Position numbers and translations under genes: made by a program. Positions 54,127 to 54,242 of a stretch of DNA of 54,242 nt are shown piece by piece. The notes beneath the pieces are model-generated. The model worked only from the letters and a program-made list of their open reading frames with translations. It did no database searches and was not told the DNA's origin. Source of the DNA: Rhabdochromatium marinum (lineage in GTDB: Bacteria; Pseudomonadota; Gammaproteobacteria; Chromatiales; Chromatiaceae); the NCBI RefSeq assembly GCF_016583795.1, contig NZ_NRRS01000021.1, forward strand, positions 1 to 54,242, read 5' to 3'. How positions within the stretch are numbered: the stretch's first letter is position 1; each line of letters begins with the position of its first letter.

Positions 54127-54242
54127 CTAACCTGGAATACGTAGTTTTTCTTCCTCTGGGTCGAGGGCGATCTTTACCCACAGGCGATCCGCTACTTCAA
54201 AGACGTTGCGGTTGATGTTCTTGGCGAATTGATGCACGCGCT
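54127..54242 (-). CDS. 3' end of a truncated leftward gene
   Basis: An open frame from the window edge encodes 37 residues ending EVADRLWVKIALDPEEEKLRIPG before a TAG. Codon choice (many GC-ending codons) and the charged content suggest a real C-terminus. It is upstream of fliK on the same strand with a 128-bp gap. The family is not recognisable from this piece. Confidence 0.5.
   Translation of the reverse strand, partial: RVHQFAKNINRNVFEVADRLWVKIALDPEEEKLRIPG

Overview
The window looks like chromosomal DNA of a GC-rich gammaproteobacterium. The best guess is a purple sulfur bacterium or related chemolithoautotroph (Chromatiales/Chromatiaceae-like). Grounds: a compact tkt-gap-pgk-pyk-fba carbon-fixation/glycolysis cluster with a Calvin-type class II aldolase, a PPi-dependent phosphofructokinase next to an H+-translocating pyrophosphatase, a cobalamin cluster, and gammaproteobacterial marker arrangements (zapB/zapA divergent from ygfB-pepP-ubiH-ubiI; rplM-rpsI; fabA). 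No rRNA, CRISPR array, transposase, integrase or phage gene was seen. Nearly all of it is dense, ordinary chromosomal coding sequence, so I do not claim a proven new system. The taxonomic call is inference.

Layout. 1-3.2 kb: three-gene leftward unit (DUF2189 membrane protein, sulfotransferase, BCCT-like transporter). 3.5-6.1 kb: rightward ATP-grasp ligase, isoaspartyl peptidase and a BON-LysM protein; leftward polyphosphate:AMP phosphotransferase to 7.7 kb. 7.8-11.6 kb: tight leftward unit of a coiled-coil membrane protein, heme oxygenase, hyaluronan-synthase-like glycosyltransferase and secreted GH2-like glycosidase. 11.7-19.1 kb: leftward tkt-gap-(small exported protein)-pgk-pyk-fba operon with a promoter candidate at one end and a clear terminator at the other. 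19.3-25.5 kb: thioredoxin-family protein, then a cobalamin island: CobZ/TcuA-like flavoprotein, CobZ/TcuB-like Fe-S membrane protein, cobK, and a convergent cobI-cobJ fusion. 25.7-29.3 kb: a SEDS (FtsW/RodA)-PBP pair and zapA/zapB-like genes. 29.6-34.1 kb: ygfB-pepP-ubiH-ubiI. 34.2-38.2 kb: pfp-hppA, terminator, ppa. 38.3-42.3 kb: moaC, engB, MIF-like tautomerase, proS, fabA. 42.4-43.7 kb: outer-membrane porin with a well-formed promoter and an inverted-repeat cluster. 44-47 kb (leftward): RsmF-like methyltransferase, 2Fe-2S ferredoxin, rplM, rpsI, tRNA-Gln. 47.3-52.4 kb: argE, a diguanylate cyclase, an EF-G-like GTPase. 52.5-54 kb: fliK with a 72-bp tandem repeat; the edge carries the end of another leftward gene.

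How the genes fit together. The Calvin/glycolysis block and the pfp-hppA-ppa block could form one metabolic theme: a reversible PPi-dependent kinase in sugar-bisphosphate metabolism, with PPi energy recovered by a proton pump. The four cobalamin genes cover methylation (CobI, CobJ), probable ring-contraction chemistry (split CobZ) and reduction (CobK). The most unusual associations are the heme oxygenase translationally coupled to a polysaccharide synthase, the small exported protein inside the Calvin operon, the split CobZ, and the ATP-grasp/isoaspartyl-peptidase pair.
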